From CAVWQV01 sp963757115 (GTDB lineage Bacteria > Pseudomonadota > Alphaproteobacteria > Acetobacterales > Acetobacteraceae), in the NCBI GenBank assembly GCA_963757115.1, contig CAVWQV010000006.1, positions 744,001-808,000 of the forward strand: DNA of 64,000 nt, written 5' to 3'. The notes beneath the pieces are model-generated. The model ran no database searches and was not told the DNA's origin. It saw only the letters and a list, made by a program, of their open reading frames with translations. Positions 27,024-35,058 of the stretch are shown in pieces (the stretch's first letter is position 1; each line of letters starts with the position of its first letter). The translations under genes were made by a program, and so were the position numbers.

Positions 27024-29828
27024 GTGTGCATGGCCGATATGCCCGCGGGGACACCCGTCGAAAGCCTTGCACTTGATCTGCTCGCCGCGACGGAGCGGGC
27101 GAGGGAACGCGGGGCGGAAGACCCGTTTGGCGACCCGGTGCTTTCCGTCGCCCTCGGCATCACCCGACGGTTGGACAGCGAGGAGCTGACCGAAGAAGCG
27201 CTCGCTGTGCTGATCCGCCATTTGCGCGACGAGGCGTTCATCGATCGCGCGAAGCGCATCGCGGGCTACGTCGGCGGCATCGACCGCGATGCGAACGAGG
27301 CGGTGCTGGTCGGGCTGGCGCGGCATCTGCACCGGCCCGACCCGGCCGACAGCCCGGTGCGTTGGGCCGAATACCGGGGGCAGGTGGAGCGGACCCGGTT
27401 CGCCGCGGTTTTCACTGCGCACCCGACTTTCGCGTTGCCCCCAGACGTCAACCGGGCGCTAGCGCTGGCCGCTTCCGGGGGCGAAGCCGGGCCGTGCTTC
27501 CCCACACACCGCCCGGGTGCAGTGTCCTTGCGCGAGGAGTTCGAGCAAGCGGTCGTGGCCATCGTCAACGGGCGGGATGCGATCGATCGGCTGAACACGG
27601 CACTGCTCATGGTGGCGAAAGGCGCGTGGCCGGACCGTTGGACCGATCTCGTGCCGCGCCCGGTAATCCTTTCGAGCTGGGTTGGCTATGACACGGACGG
27701 CCGCACCGACATCGGCTGGTGGGAGACGATACGGCTCCGGCTGACGATGAAGCAGCTGCAACTGCAAAGGCTTCACGGCGGCTTCGTCGCGCTGGAAGGA
27801 TGCGCGGCTCTCGCCGAGCGGACAGCACGCGCGCTCGACGCCGTGGCGGCACAGATCGCCGCCTGTCCCGACACTGAGGAGCCGGCGGGCGTGGCCCGCT
27901 TCGCGCACGTGCTCGTAGGGCGCCGCGACGAGGCGGTAATCTCGCCCGAGCCCCTCCTCCAACTTCTGACAGAAGCGATCGCCGGGGCAGGAGAGGACGA
28001 GAAGCTGGCACTCTGCGTCGCACGCGCTGGCCTGGTGTCGCACGGGCTGTCGCTCGCCCATACGCACATGCGCCTCAACGCCGCACAGATCCACAACGTG
28101 GTGCGCCAGCGGCTCGGTATCGCGGACCCGCCGGAGGACCCATCGCATCGCCGGGCGCTGCTCGCCGCGATCAACACCGCACTCGACAAGGTTGAGCCGG
28201 TCGCGGTCGATTTCGGCTCGTTGATCACCGAGCGCGCCTCGGCCGCCCGGCTGATGATGACGGTGGCCCAGATCGTCAAGCACATCGACGGCGCAGCCCC
28301 GGTGCGCTTCCTCGTCGCCGAAACCGAGAGCGGCTACACCCTGCTCGCGGCGCTGTGGCTCGCCCGGCTGTTCGGGATCGAGCGCCACATCGAGATCAGC
28401 CCACTGTTCGAAACGGCCGAAGCGCTGGAGCATGGGGCGACCGTGCTCGAGGAGGCGCTGCGCTCCCCACACTACCGCGCCTACCTGCGGCAGACCGGGC
28501 GGCTGGCGCTCCAGTTCGGCTACTCGGATTCCGGCCGCTATGTCGGTCAACTTGCCGCCAGCTACTTGATCGAGCGGCTGCGCCTCAAGATCGCGGATAC
28601 CCTGGCGCGCTTCGGCGTCAGCGGGGTGGAGGTCGTGCTGTTCGACACGCACGGCGAAAGCGTCGGCCGGGGCGGCCATCCCGGGTCCCTGAACGACCGG
28701 CTGAAATACCTCTCGCCCACCGCGAGCCGCCAGGCGCTGAACAAGGCGGGGCTTGCCGTGCGGGAGGAAAGCGCGTTCCAAGGGGGCGACGGCTACCTCC
28801 TGTTCGGCACCCCTGCGCTCGCATTGGCGACGGTCGCGCGCATCGCCGAGCACACCTTCCATCCGGCGGCCGGACCGATCGAGGACCCGATCTACGCCGA
28901 CCCCGATTTCGTCGCGGACTTTTTCGCGACCGTGCAGGCCGGCATGGGGCAGCTGGTGGAGGATGAAGGCTATGCGGCACTTCTCGGAGCGTTCGGCCCG
29001 GCGCTGATCGATCGCACGGGGTCACGTCCGGCCGCTCGGCAGTCCGACGGAGTAGCGGCGGCGCGCATCCGTCATCCCCGCGAACTCCGGGCAATCCCCA
29101 ACAATGCGATCCTCCAGCAAATCGGCTGGTGCGCGAACACGCTCCAGGGACTCGGGGCGGCCGCGGCGCGTCATCCGGAAACCTTCGCCGAGATGCGCGT
29201 GGGGAGCCGGCGGTTCCGCCGCGCCCTCGACCTCGCGGCGCATGCGCTGGCCCATTCCGATCTCGACGTGCTCCGGGCGGTGATCTCCACCTTGGACCCG
29301 CGCTCCTGGCTCGATCGCGCCGCCCATACGCGCCGGCCGGGACGGCGGGTGGCGCTGGTTGCGGTGGCGCGCTCCCTTGAGCGGCTCGATGTCTGGGCTG
29401 CTGTGCAGTCGATGTTCCGCCGCATCCAGTCGGACCACCTGGCGCTTCGGGTTGCTTGGCCTGAAGCGCCGCGGATGAAGTCAAGGGAGGTGCTGCTGCA
29501 CGCGCTCAGGCTCGCGGTGATCCAGAAGATCTGGCTGCTGGCGACGGAAGTTCCTGATTTCTCGCCCCGGCACAACGTAACCCGCGCCATGCTGGAGGCG
29601 ACGTTCCTGCACCTCGACGTCGAGCGGGCGCTAGCGGCGCTCGCCGAGATCTTCCCAGCCTCCCCCGATCCGGCGATCGAGGCGGACTACGCCGAGCCGC
29701 GGGCCCCGCGCGCAACCGAGGCGTACCGGCGCGAACACGAGGAAATCTTCGACCCGATCCGCCGGTATTTCGGCCTGATGCGCGAGATCGCGACCGCCAT
29801 CACGCATGAGGTCGGCGCGTTTGGCTGA
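27024..29828 (+). CDS. ppc: Divergent phosphoenolpyruvate carboxylase-like protein
   Basis: A 934-residue protein aligned by eye with PEP carboxylase, which makes oxaloacetate from PEP and bicarbonate. FTAHPT with catalytic His133 is present, but the usual following Glu is Phe (FALP). The GGDRDGNP-type block is GYDTDGRTDIGWWET. The SDSAKDAG block is GYSDSGRYVGQ, with Lys replaced by Arg. The FHGRGGSVGRGG loop is FDTHGESVGRGGHPG. The C-terminus ends HEVGAFG rather than the usual NTG. Length and order are those of PEPC, so homology is firm, but activity is uncertain. Start is GTG 27024 (AGGG seven bases upstream) or ATG 27030. Confidence 0.78.
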   Translation: MCMADMPAGTPVESLALDLLAATERARERGAEDPFGDPVLSVALGITRRLDSEELTEEALAVLIRHLRDEAFIDRAKRIAGYVGGIDRDANEAVLVGLARHLHRPDPADSPVRWAEYRGQVERTRFAAVFTAHPTFALPPDVNRALALAASGGEAGPCFPTHRPGAVSLREEFEQAVVAIVNGRDAIDRLNTALLMVAKGAWPDRWTDLVPRPVILSSWVGYDTDGRTDIGWWETIRLRLTMKQLQLQRLHGGFVALEGCAALAERTARALDAVAAQIAACPDTEEPAGVARFAHVLVGRRDEAVISPEPLLQLLTEAIAGAGEDEKLALCVARAGLVSHGLSLAHTHMRLNAAQIHNVVRQRLGIADPPEDPSHRRALLAAINTALDKVEPVAVDFGSLITERASAARLMMTVAQIVKHIDGAAPVRFLVAETESGYTLLAALWLARLFGIERHIEISPLFETAEALEHGATVLEEALRSPHYRAYLRQTGRLALQFGYSDSGRYVGQLAASYLIERLRLKIADTLARFGVSGVEVVLFDTHGESVGRGGHPGSLNDRLKYLSPTASRQALNKAGLAVREESAFQGGDGYLLFGTPALALATVARIAEHTFHPAAGPIEDPIYADPDFVADFFATVQAGMGQLVEDEGYAALLGAFGPALIDRTGSRPAARQSDGVAAARIRHPRELRAIPNNAILQQIGWCANTLQGLGAAAARHPETFAEMRVGSRRFRRALDLAAHALAHSDLDVLRAVISTLDPRSWLDRAAHTRRPGRRVALVAVARSLERLDVWAAVQSMFRRIQSDHLALRVAWPEAPRMKSREVLLHALRLAVIQKIWLLATEVPDFSPRHNVTRAMLEATFLHLDVERALAALAEIFPASPDPAIEADYAEPRAPRATEAYRREHEEIFDPIRRYFGLMREIATAITHEVGAFG

Positions 29829-29860
29829 TCACTAGAGCGCGGCGTCGCCTCAAGCTCGGC

Positions 29861-29891
29861 GTGGGCGAACGCTTTTCGGGGCGTCGCCCAC
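29861..29891. terminator. Hairpin between convergent genes
   Basis: GTGGGCGA and TCGCCCAC form an 8-bp stem, extended by CGC/GCG with one bulged base, between the ends of the PEPC-like gene and the methyltransferase gene. There is no T-run on either side, so factor-independent termination is only possible. The convergent position suits a bidirectional terminator. Confidence 0.4.
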
Positions 29892-29900
29892 TCGAAGCCG

Positions 29901-30959
29901 TTAGGGACGCGCTTCCAGCACTATGTTGAACGGTGTTTCCGCCGCTCGGCGGAACTGGGTGAAGCCGCCTCCGGTGACAACCTTACGCAGCCTCAGTTCG
30001 CCTGCTTGCGCACCTAGTCCGAGGCCGACTTCCTGCGAAAGGGAGGCTGGCGTGCAGAACATGGTGGACCCTGCATAGTAGACCCGTCCTACGGGATTGA
30101 GATTGTCGCTTAGCCGATCATGCGCAAACGGCTCTACGATCATCCACGTCCCGTCCGGCGCAAGCGTCTCGCGCACATGGGCTGCGGCGCCGACCGGATC
30201 GCCCATGTCGTGCAGGCAATCGAAGAAAGCAACCAGATCATAGATGCCGGTGTAAGACTTGGCCGACGCGACCTCAAACGTCACGTTGCCGCCCACCCCG
30301 GCATCTGCCGCCTGCTTGCGCGCCCTTTCAATCGACGGCTTGTGATAGTCGAAGCCCACGAACTGTGAGCTGGGAAACGCGCGCGCCATGACGATTGTAG
30401 ATGCGCCATGTCCGCAACCTACATCCGCGACGCGTGCGCCACGCGTCAGTTTCTCTACCACACCGTTCAGCGCCGGCAGCCAGGACGAGACGAGGTTGGC
30501 GTTGTAGCCGGGACGAAAGAATCGTTCGGTTCCACGAAACAGGCACTCATGGTGTTCGTGCCAGCCGACGCCTTTTCCGGTTTTGAAAGCTTCGGCCACC
30601 TGTGGCTGGTCGAGCCACATCGCGGCCATCACCTCGAATGCGCCCGTCATCGACGCGGGACTATCCTCATTGGCGAAAACCATCGCCTGCTCCGGAATGA
30701 AGTGAAACGTTTCCGTGCCCGGGTCGTATTCGACGTAATCAGCCGCCGCCATCGCGGAGAGCCACTCCTGGATGTAGCGTTCGTGCGTGCCGGTGCGGTG
30801 CGCGAGCTCGGAGGCGCTGATCTCATTGCCGTCCCGCAACGCCTGCCACAAGCCCAGACGGTCTCCGAGCAGCACCAGAGCGCCGCTTGCGACCGCACCC
30901 ACATCGCCCAGCATGCGCCCGACAAAGGCGTGGAGCTTGTCGACGTCTGGCTGCTGCAT
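29901..30959 (-). CDS. Class I SAM-dependent methyltransferase with N-terminal winged helix
   Basis: A 352-residue protein. The N-terminal winged-helix domain (ALVLLGDRLGLWQAL, SASELAHRTGTHERYIQEWLSAMAAADYVEY) resembles that of O-methyltransferase-type dimers. The Rossmann domain contains motif I VADVGCGHGAS, followed by VGFDYHKPSIERAR and DLVAFFDCLHDMGDP. Related proteins carry the helical N-terminal domain for dimerisation. The substrate is unknown. ATG 30959 has GGAGGAGACG immediately upstream; the longer frame has no ribosome site. It is monocistronic, transcribed toward the PEPC-like gene. Confidence 0.82.
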   Translation of the reverse strand: MQQPDVDKLHAFVGRMLGDVGAVASGALVLLGDRLGLWQALRDGNEISASELAHRTGTHERYIQEWLSAMAAADYVEYDPGTETFHFIPEQAMVFANEDSPASMTGAFEVMAAMWLDQPQVAEAFKTGKGVGWHEHHECLFRGTERFFRPGYNANLVSSWLPALNGVVEKLTRGARVADVGCGHGASTIVMARAFPSSQFVGFDYHKPSIERARKQAADAGVGGNVTFEVASAKSYTGIYDLVAFFDCLHDMGDPVGAAAHVRETLAPDGTWMIVEPFAHDRLSDNLNPVGRVYYAGSTMFCTPASLSQEVGLGLGAQAGELRLRKVVTGGGFTQFRRAAETPFNIVLEARP

Positions 30960-31202
30960 CGTCTCCTCCCGAAGCCGTTTTTGCGCGATCCCCAATACTT
31001 TGGACACGGAGCGCCCCGACGGCACGCTATCGCAACCGTTTCGGTGTAGCAAATTCCCGGATCGGGCCGAAGCCAGCGTTCGCAATCTTGCCCGGATGGC
31101 CCGACCGCGTTCCACGTCATTGTTGCAAGTCATCCCGCTCCTGATCCATGCTTACGGTGGTGCGAGAGCCTGCTGGCTTGTCGCGCGAAAAGGCGGGTTG
31201 CA

Positions 31203-31352
31203 ATGAACGCCGTCAAACCTTCCTTGAAACCCAACGACGAACGGCGTTGGCAGGTGTCGGGCAGATCGGCCGGGCTTGGTGCGCGCGCTTGGACTCTGGC
31301 CGTCGTTGTCGTTGCGGCGTTGGCACTCGGCCTTGCTTTGCTACATGGCTGA
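31203..31352 (+). CDS. 49-residue single-helix membrane protein abutting the P1 peptidase gene
   Basis: A very short frame with a basic, proline-containing N-terminus (MNAVKPSLKPNDERRW) and one C-terminal membrane helix (AWTLAVVVVAALALGLALL) ending in HG. Its TGA is followed with no spacing by the GTG start of the P1 peptidase, an arrangement favouring translational coupling. The ribosome site before ATG 31203 is weak. No family is recognised. It could be a membrane anchor or regulator for its neighbour, or simply a leader frame. Confidence 0.45.
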   Translation: MNAVKPSLKPNDERRWQVSGRSAGLGARAWTLAVVVVAALALGLALLHG

Positions 31353-32372
31353 GTGACGCTGCTCAATCGCCTGACGGACGTGCCCGGTGTCGCAGTCGGG
31401 CACGCGACGGACCTCGCTCTCGGTTCGGGAGTGACCGCCGTTGTATTCGACAAACCGGCAACTGCGTCCGTCGCCGTCCTCGGGGGCGCCCCCGGCGGTC
31501 GGGATACAGACTTGCTCGATCCCGCGATGACCGTTGAGCAAGTGGACGCGATTGTGCTCGGTGGCGGCTCGGCATTCGGCCTGGACGCCGCCGGCGGGGT
31601 GCAGGCCGTGCTGCGCGGCAGAGGACGCGGTTTGCGCGTGGGCGGCGAGACGGTGGTGCCGATCGTGCCACAGGCCATCCTGTTCGACCTCCTGAACGGC
31701 GGAAACAAGGATTGGGGCCGGGCGTCGCCGTATTGGGAGATGGGCTACGCCGCAGCGGAGGCGGCTTGCGGCGGCGCGTACGCGCTCGGCAGTGTCGGCG
31801 CGGGAACGGGGGCGACCACGGCGACCGTCAAGGGCGGCCTGGGGTCGGCAAGCGTGGTCACCGACGCGGGCCACCTGGTCGCCGCGCTGGTGGCGGTGAA
31901 CGCACTCGGATCGCCGTTGCTGGGCGACGGGCCGCATTTCTGGGCGGCGCCCTACGAGCAAGGCGCCGAGTTCGGCGGCCTCGGCTGGCCGGCGCGGCTC
32001 GGCCCCGAACACCTCGCGTTTCGCGCGAAGGGCGGCGCCGGAACCAGCACCACGATCGGCCTGGTCGTCACCGATGCCGCGTTGACCAAGGCGCAAGCCA
32101 AGCGCCTCGCGGTCATGGCGCATGATGGGCTGGCGCGCGCCCTTCTGCCGGCGCACGCGCCGCTCGACGGCGACATGATATTCGCCGCCAGCACCGGCGC
32201 CCGCGCGCTGGAGGGCTCGCGGACGGAACTGACTGCGCTCGGGCATGCCGCAAGCCTGGCGGTCGCACGCGCGGTCGCGGTGGGCGTTTACGCCGCGACC
32301 GCGCTGCCGGTCGCGTCCAGCCAGCCCTCCTGGCGGGATCGATTTGCCAGCGTCGCCAAAGCGGGGGTTTGA
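31353..32372 (+). CDS. P1 family peptidase (DmpA/L-aminopeptidase D-esterase type)
   Basis: A self-processing N-terminal nucleophile-like aminopeptidase of 339 residues. LTDVPGVAVGHATD is the canonical N-terminus. Family blocks AVLGGAPGGRDTDLLDP, AIVLGGGSAFGLDAAGGV, GRASPYWEMGYAAAEAA and ATVKGGLGSAS are present; the last, a Gly-Ser junction, is the likely autocleavage site where Ser becomes the nucleophile. Members cleave N-terminal D- or L-residues or beta-peptides. The start is GTG 31353, directly after the stop of the microprotein. No signal peptide is seen, so it is probably cytoplasmic. Confidence 0.88.
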   Translation: MTLLNRLTDVPGVAVGHATDLALGSGVTAVVFDKPATASVAVLGGAPGGRDTDLLDPAMTVEQVDAIVLGGGSAFGLDAAGGVQAVLRGRGRGLRVGGETVVPIVPQAILFDLLNGGNKDWGRASPYWEMGYAAAEAACGGAYALGSVGAGTGATTATVKGGLGSASVVTDAGHLVAALVAVNALGSPLLGDGPHFWAAPYEQGAEFGGLGWPARLGPEHLAFRAKGGAGTSTTIGLVVTDAALTKAQAKRLAVMAHDGLARALLPAHAPLDGDMIFAASTGARALEGSRTELTALGHAASLAVARAVAVGVYAATALPVASSQPSWRDRFASVAKAGV

Positions 32373-32498
32373 GCGCCCGTTGCGCAACCGCTCTGAAGCT
32401 TTTCCGAGCAGGTCGCGCAACCTGTGAGCGCTGATTGCGTTTTGAACGGGCAGGAGACGACGCGTCTCTGTCCTGATTTACAGTTGGAGAACCGAATA

Positions 32499-32960
32499 AT
32501 GAAACGCTTGGCTTTCGGCCTCGCGGCAGCTTGCGTTGCTTATGGCCTGGCCGCCGCGCAGACCACAACGCCCGGCACCGGAACCGCGGGGACCCCCGGA
32601 ACGGTGGGAACCCCCGGAACGACGGGTGCGGGAAGCTCCACCGCCAATAGCACCGGGACCGCGACCAACACCGGGGTCGGTTCTGCGATGAAGAGCAATG
32701 TACCCGGCCAGAACGGAAAGGAGGCGGCGGCGGGCGACAACAACCAGGCGATCGCGACCACCGACGCCAACGCCAATAAGCCCGCCCGTGGGTCCAACAG
32801 CTTCACCGCCTCGGAGGCGCGTGGCCGTATCCAAGATAAAGGCTTCGCCAACGTCACCGACCTCAAGAAGGACAACGCCGGCGTGTGGCGCGGCAAGGCC
32901 CAGAAAAACGGGCAGACGGTAAGCGTCTGGCTCGACTATAAGGGCAATGTCGGCCAGTAA
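32499..32960 (+). CDS. Exported Thr/Gly/Pro-rich protein with C-terminal PepSY-like domain
   Basis: A 153-residue secreted protein. The signal peptide MKRLAFGLAAACVAYGLAAA is followed by a low-complexity Thr-Gly-Pro-Ala stretch (about residues 22-60), then a small folded domain with SFTASEARGRIQDKGFANVTDLKKDNAGVWRGKA and VSVWLDYKGNV. That last pattern recurs in periplasmic PepSY-like domains. The low-complexity part probably acts as a flexible linker. GGAG lies ten bases before ATG 32499. The next gene starts 27 bases downstream, so they may share a transcript. Confidence 0.72.
   Translation: MKRLAFGLAAACVAYGLAAAQTTTPGTGTAGTPGTVGTPGTTGAGSSTANSTGTATNTGVGSAMKSNVPGQNGKEAAAGDNNQAIATTDANANKPARGSNSFTASEARGRIQDKGFANVTDLKKDNAGVWRGKAQKNGQTVSVWLDYKGNVGQ
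32574..32650 (+). repeat. Short degenerate tandem repeat coding for Gly-Thr-Pro
   Basis: Imperfect 9- to 18-base units around GGAACCCCCGGAAC recur and encode GTAGTPGTVGTPGTTG in the exported protein. Such units can change copy number by slippage. Only the local pattern is seen here; no length variation can be judged from one sequence. Confidence 0.5.
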
Positions 32961-32987
32961 TATACTGATTTAACAGGAGAGAATCAC

Positions 32988-33671
32988 ATGGCGGCACGAA
33001 CGATTGCCCGACTTTACGACAGCTATGACGACGCTTCCCAGGTGGTAAGCGCCCTCGAGACCTCGGGCATTCCGCATTCGGACATCAGCATCGTGTCGAA
33101 CGACGCGCGGCATCGGCCGGCGGATGCTGCGAATCGGGACCACAGCGGCACGGGCGCCGCTACCGGCGCCTCGTTGGGAACAATTCTCGGCGGCGGGGCC
33201 GGGCTGCTCGCCGGCATCGGCGCGCTTGCGATCCCGGGCGTCGGCCCGGTGGTCGCCGCGGGTTGGCTGATTGCGACGCTCACCGGCGCCGGGGTCGGCG
33301 CCGCCGCGGGCGGTCTCATCGGCGGTCTCACCGGGGCCGGGGTAAGTGAGGATGAAGCCAACGTCTACGGCGAGGGCGTGCGGCGGGGCGGCACCCTGGT
33401 GACGGTGCGAACCGACGACACGCAAGCCGACCGGGTGCAAAGCATCATGCAGCAGCACAATCCGGTCGACTGGCAGACCCGTGGCGCCGAGTACCGGCAG
33501 TCGGGCTGGAACCGCTTCGATCCGAACGCCGACCCCTATGGCGCGACCGGCACGGTGCCGACGGCGACCGGCACCGCGGTCGGCGGCCCGACGATCGGGA
33601 CCACCACGGGAACCACCACCGCCGCGGTGGATGCCGACGCCGACCGCCTCAGCCGCGGCGGCCGCTTGTAG
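32988..33671 (+). CDS. General-stress-type protein with glycine-zipper membrane segment
   Basis: A 227-residue protein. The N-terminal fold TIARLYDSYDDASQVVSALETSGIPHSDISIVSND resembles the GSP17M/YflT-like domain of stress proteins. A long glycine-rich hydrophobic region follows (GTILGGGAGLLAGIGALAIPGVGPVVAAGWLIATLTGAG and GVGAAAGGLIGGLTGAG, cited in two parts), a glycine zipper expected to enter membranes. A second soluble part (GVSEDEANVYGEGVRRGGTLVTVRTDD) and a low-complexity Thr/Gly tail complete it. AGGAGAG precedes ATG 32988. It is probably co-transcribed with the exported protein upstream. Confidence 0.75.
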   Translation: MAARTIARLYDSYDDASQVVSALETSGIPHSDISIVSNDARHRPADAANRDHSGTGAATGASLGTILGGGAGLLAGIGALAIPGVGPVVAAGWLIATLTGAGVGAAAGGLIGGLTGAGVSEDEANVYGEGVRRGGTLVTVRTDDTQADRVQSIMQQHNPVDWQTRGAEYRQSGWNRFDPNADPYGATGTVPTATGTAVGGPTIGTTTGTTTAAVDADADRLSRGGRL

Positions 33672-33734
33672 CCGAGACGACTGCTCCGACCTCAGAGTTG
33701 GTCCGGGGTGAGTAGAATGTGACGCCTGGAACGA

Positions 33735-33775
33735 GACTTGGAGGACCGAGGCGTCCTCCAAGTCCTTCCAATTTT
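33735..33775 (+). terminator. Strong hairpin, likely terminator
   Basis: GACTTGGAGGAC and GTCCTCCAAGTC form a perfect 12-bp stem (33735-33746 and 33753-33764) with a six-base loop CGAGGC, followed by CTTCCAATTTT. It lies 64 bases after the stress-protein stop and 70 before the SDR gene, so it should end the upstream transcript. Confidence 0.7.
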
Positions 33776-33844
33776 GTGAGCTTGAGAAGCAGTCGATCCG
33801 TTGTAGCTCCAGTCACCGCCGGGATCGCCAAGGCAAGGTCTGCG

Positions 33845-34618
33845 ATGGCTCATGTATTCATCTCCGGATCGTCAACCGGGCTGGGGTTGATGGCTGGCGA
33901 GTTGCTTGCCCAACAGGGACATCGCGTCGTGCTGCACGCTCGCGACGAGGCGCGACGGGATGATGCTCGAAAGGCGTTGCCAGAGGCCGACGCGGTCGTA
34001 ACGGGCGACCTGTCAACCATCCGTGGCGCGCGCAGCGTGGCCGAGCAGGTGAACAAGCTCGGCAACTTCGATGCGGTGATCCATAACGCGGGCGTCGGTT
34101 ACCGGGAACGGCAGCGGATCGAAACGGAAGATGGCCTGCCGCTTGTTTTCGCCGTGAACGTGCTTGCGCCCTACATCCTGACCGCCCTGATCGAGAGGCC
34201 GCCTCGCCTCGTCTATCTGAGCTCAGGCATGCACCACAGCGCGGACGCGCACCTCGACGACCTCGCCTGGCGCACACGGCCCTGGCAGGGTTCGACGGCA
34301 TACGCAGAAAGTAAGCTGCATGACGTGCTGCTTGCCTTCGCCATCGCCCGGCGTTGGACGGATGTCCTGTCGAACGCGCTCGAGCCGGGCTGGGTGCCCA
34401 CCCGCATGGGCGGTCCCGGCGCTCCCGACGACATGGACCAGGCCCACCGGACCCAAGCCTGGCTCGCCGTCAGCGACGACGCCGAGGCGCGCGTTTCCGG
34501 GTGCTACTTCTATCACCTCCGCCAGCGCACCCCGAACCGACAGGCGCAGAACCCCGACCTGCAGGACCGCCTCATCGCCGCCTGCGCGCGCTTGTCGTCC
34601 GTGGCCCTTCCGGATTGA
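33845..34618 (+). CDS. SDR family oxidoreductase
   Basis: A short-chain dehydrogenase/reductase of 257 residues. The dinucleotide-binding turn is ISGSSTGLGLMAGELLAQQG (TGxxxGxG variant GSSTGLG). HNAGVG corresponds to NNAG, the catalytic Ser is in VYLSSGMHH, and YAESK is the YxxxK catalytic pair. The C-terminal region (EPGWVPTRMGGPGAPDD) resembles retinol-dehydrogenase-like SDRs. The substrate is unknown. ATG 33845 begins the first beta strand; the upstream frame contains the terminator hairpin and is not coding. It leads into the Rieske-amidohydrolase genes but is separated by 113 bases. Confidence 0.85.
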   Translation: MAHVFISGSSTGLGLMAGELLAQQGHRVVLHARDEARRDDARKALPEADAVVTGDLSTIRGARSVAEQVNKLGNFDAVIHNAGVGYRERQRIETEDGLPLVFAVNVLAPYILTALIERPPRLVYLSSGMHHSADAHLDDLAWRTRPWQGSTAYAESKLHDVLLAFAIARRWTDVLSNALEPGWVPTRMGGPGAPDDMDQAHRTQAWLAVSDDAEARVSGCYFYHLRQRTPNRQAQNPDLQDRLIAACARLSSVALPD

Positions 34619-34731
34619 GAGCCGAACTCGTGGGTGCGATTCGACGCCCTGCGCGCGCGAGCCGTCCCTCGCGGCACTTGTTCGGCCGCTACCGTTCTGC
34701 GATCAACGGCGAGACGGCATAGGGGCTGGCG

Positions 34732-35058
34732 ATGGCGGATGACTGGGTGCGGGTCGCGGCTGCGGCCGAAGTGGCGGAAGGTCAAGTCATCGGCGTCCGC
34801 GTGGGCGAGCGCGAGATCGCGATCTACCACCTCGACAGCGGCGAGTTCCGCGCCACCGACAATGTGTGCACCCACGAATACGCACAGCTCTCCGAGGGCT
34901 GGTTGGAGGGCAACGTAATCGAGTGCCCGCTGCACGCCGGCCAGTTCGACGTGCTGACCGGCAAGGGTCTGTGCGCGCCCATCGACAAGGATTTGGAGGT
35001 GTTCGAGTGCCGGGTGAACGGGTCGGACATCGAGGTGAAGCTGCCGGTGCTGACCGTC
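34732..35058 (+). CDS. Rieske [2Fe-2S] ferredoxin; frame runs into next gene without a stop
   Basis: A small electron-transfer protein of about 105 residues. The Rieske ligands are CTH (Cys46, His48) and CPLH (Cys65, His68), and GQFDVLTGKGLCAP follows as in non-haem-oxygenase ferredoxins. A normal end after EVKLPV would need a one-base shift to reach the TGA at 35051-35053. As written the frame continues into the ATG at 35059 of the amidohydrolase. Because that region is full of indels, I take the missing stop as an artefact or mutation rather than a true fusion. Its oxygenase partner is not adjacent. Confidence 0.78.

Noticed and set aside
32376..32498. An EcfG-type (GGAAC-N16/17-CGTT) stress promoter before the exported and stress-type genes
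   Set aside because: Only a partial match with wrong spacing was found.
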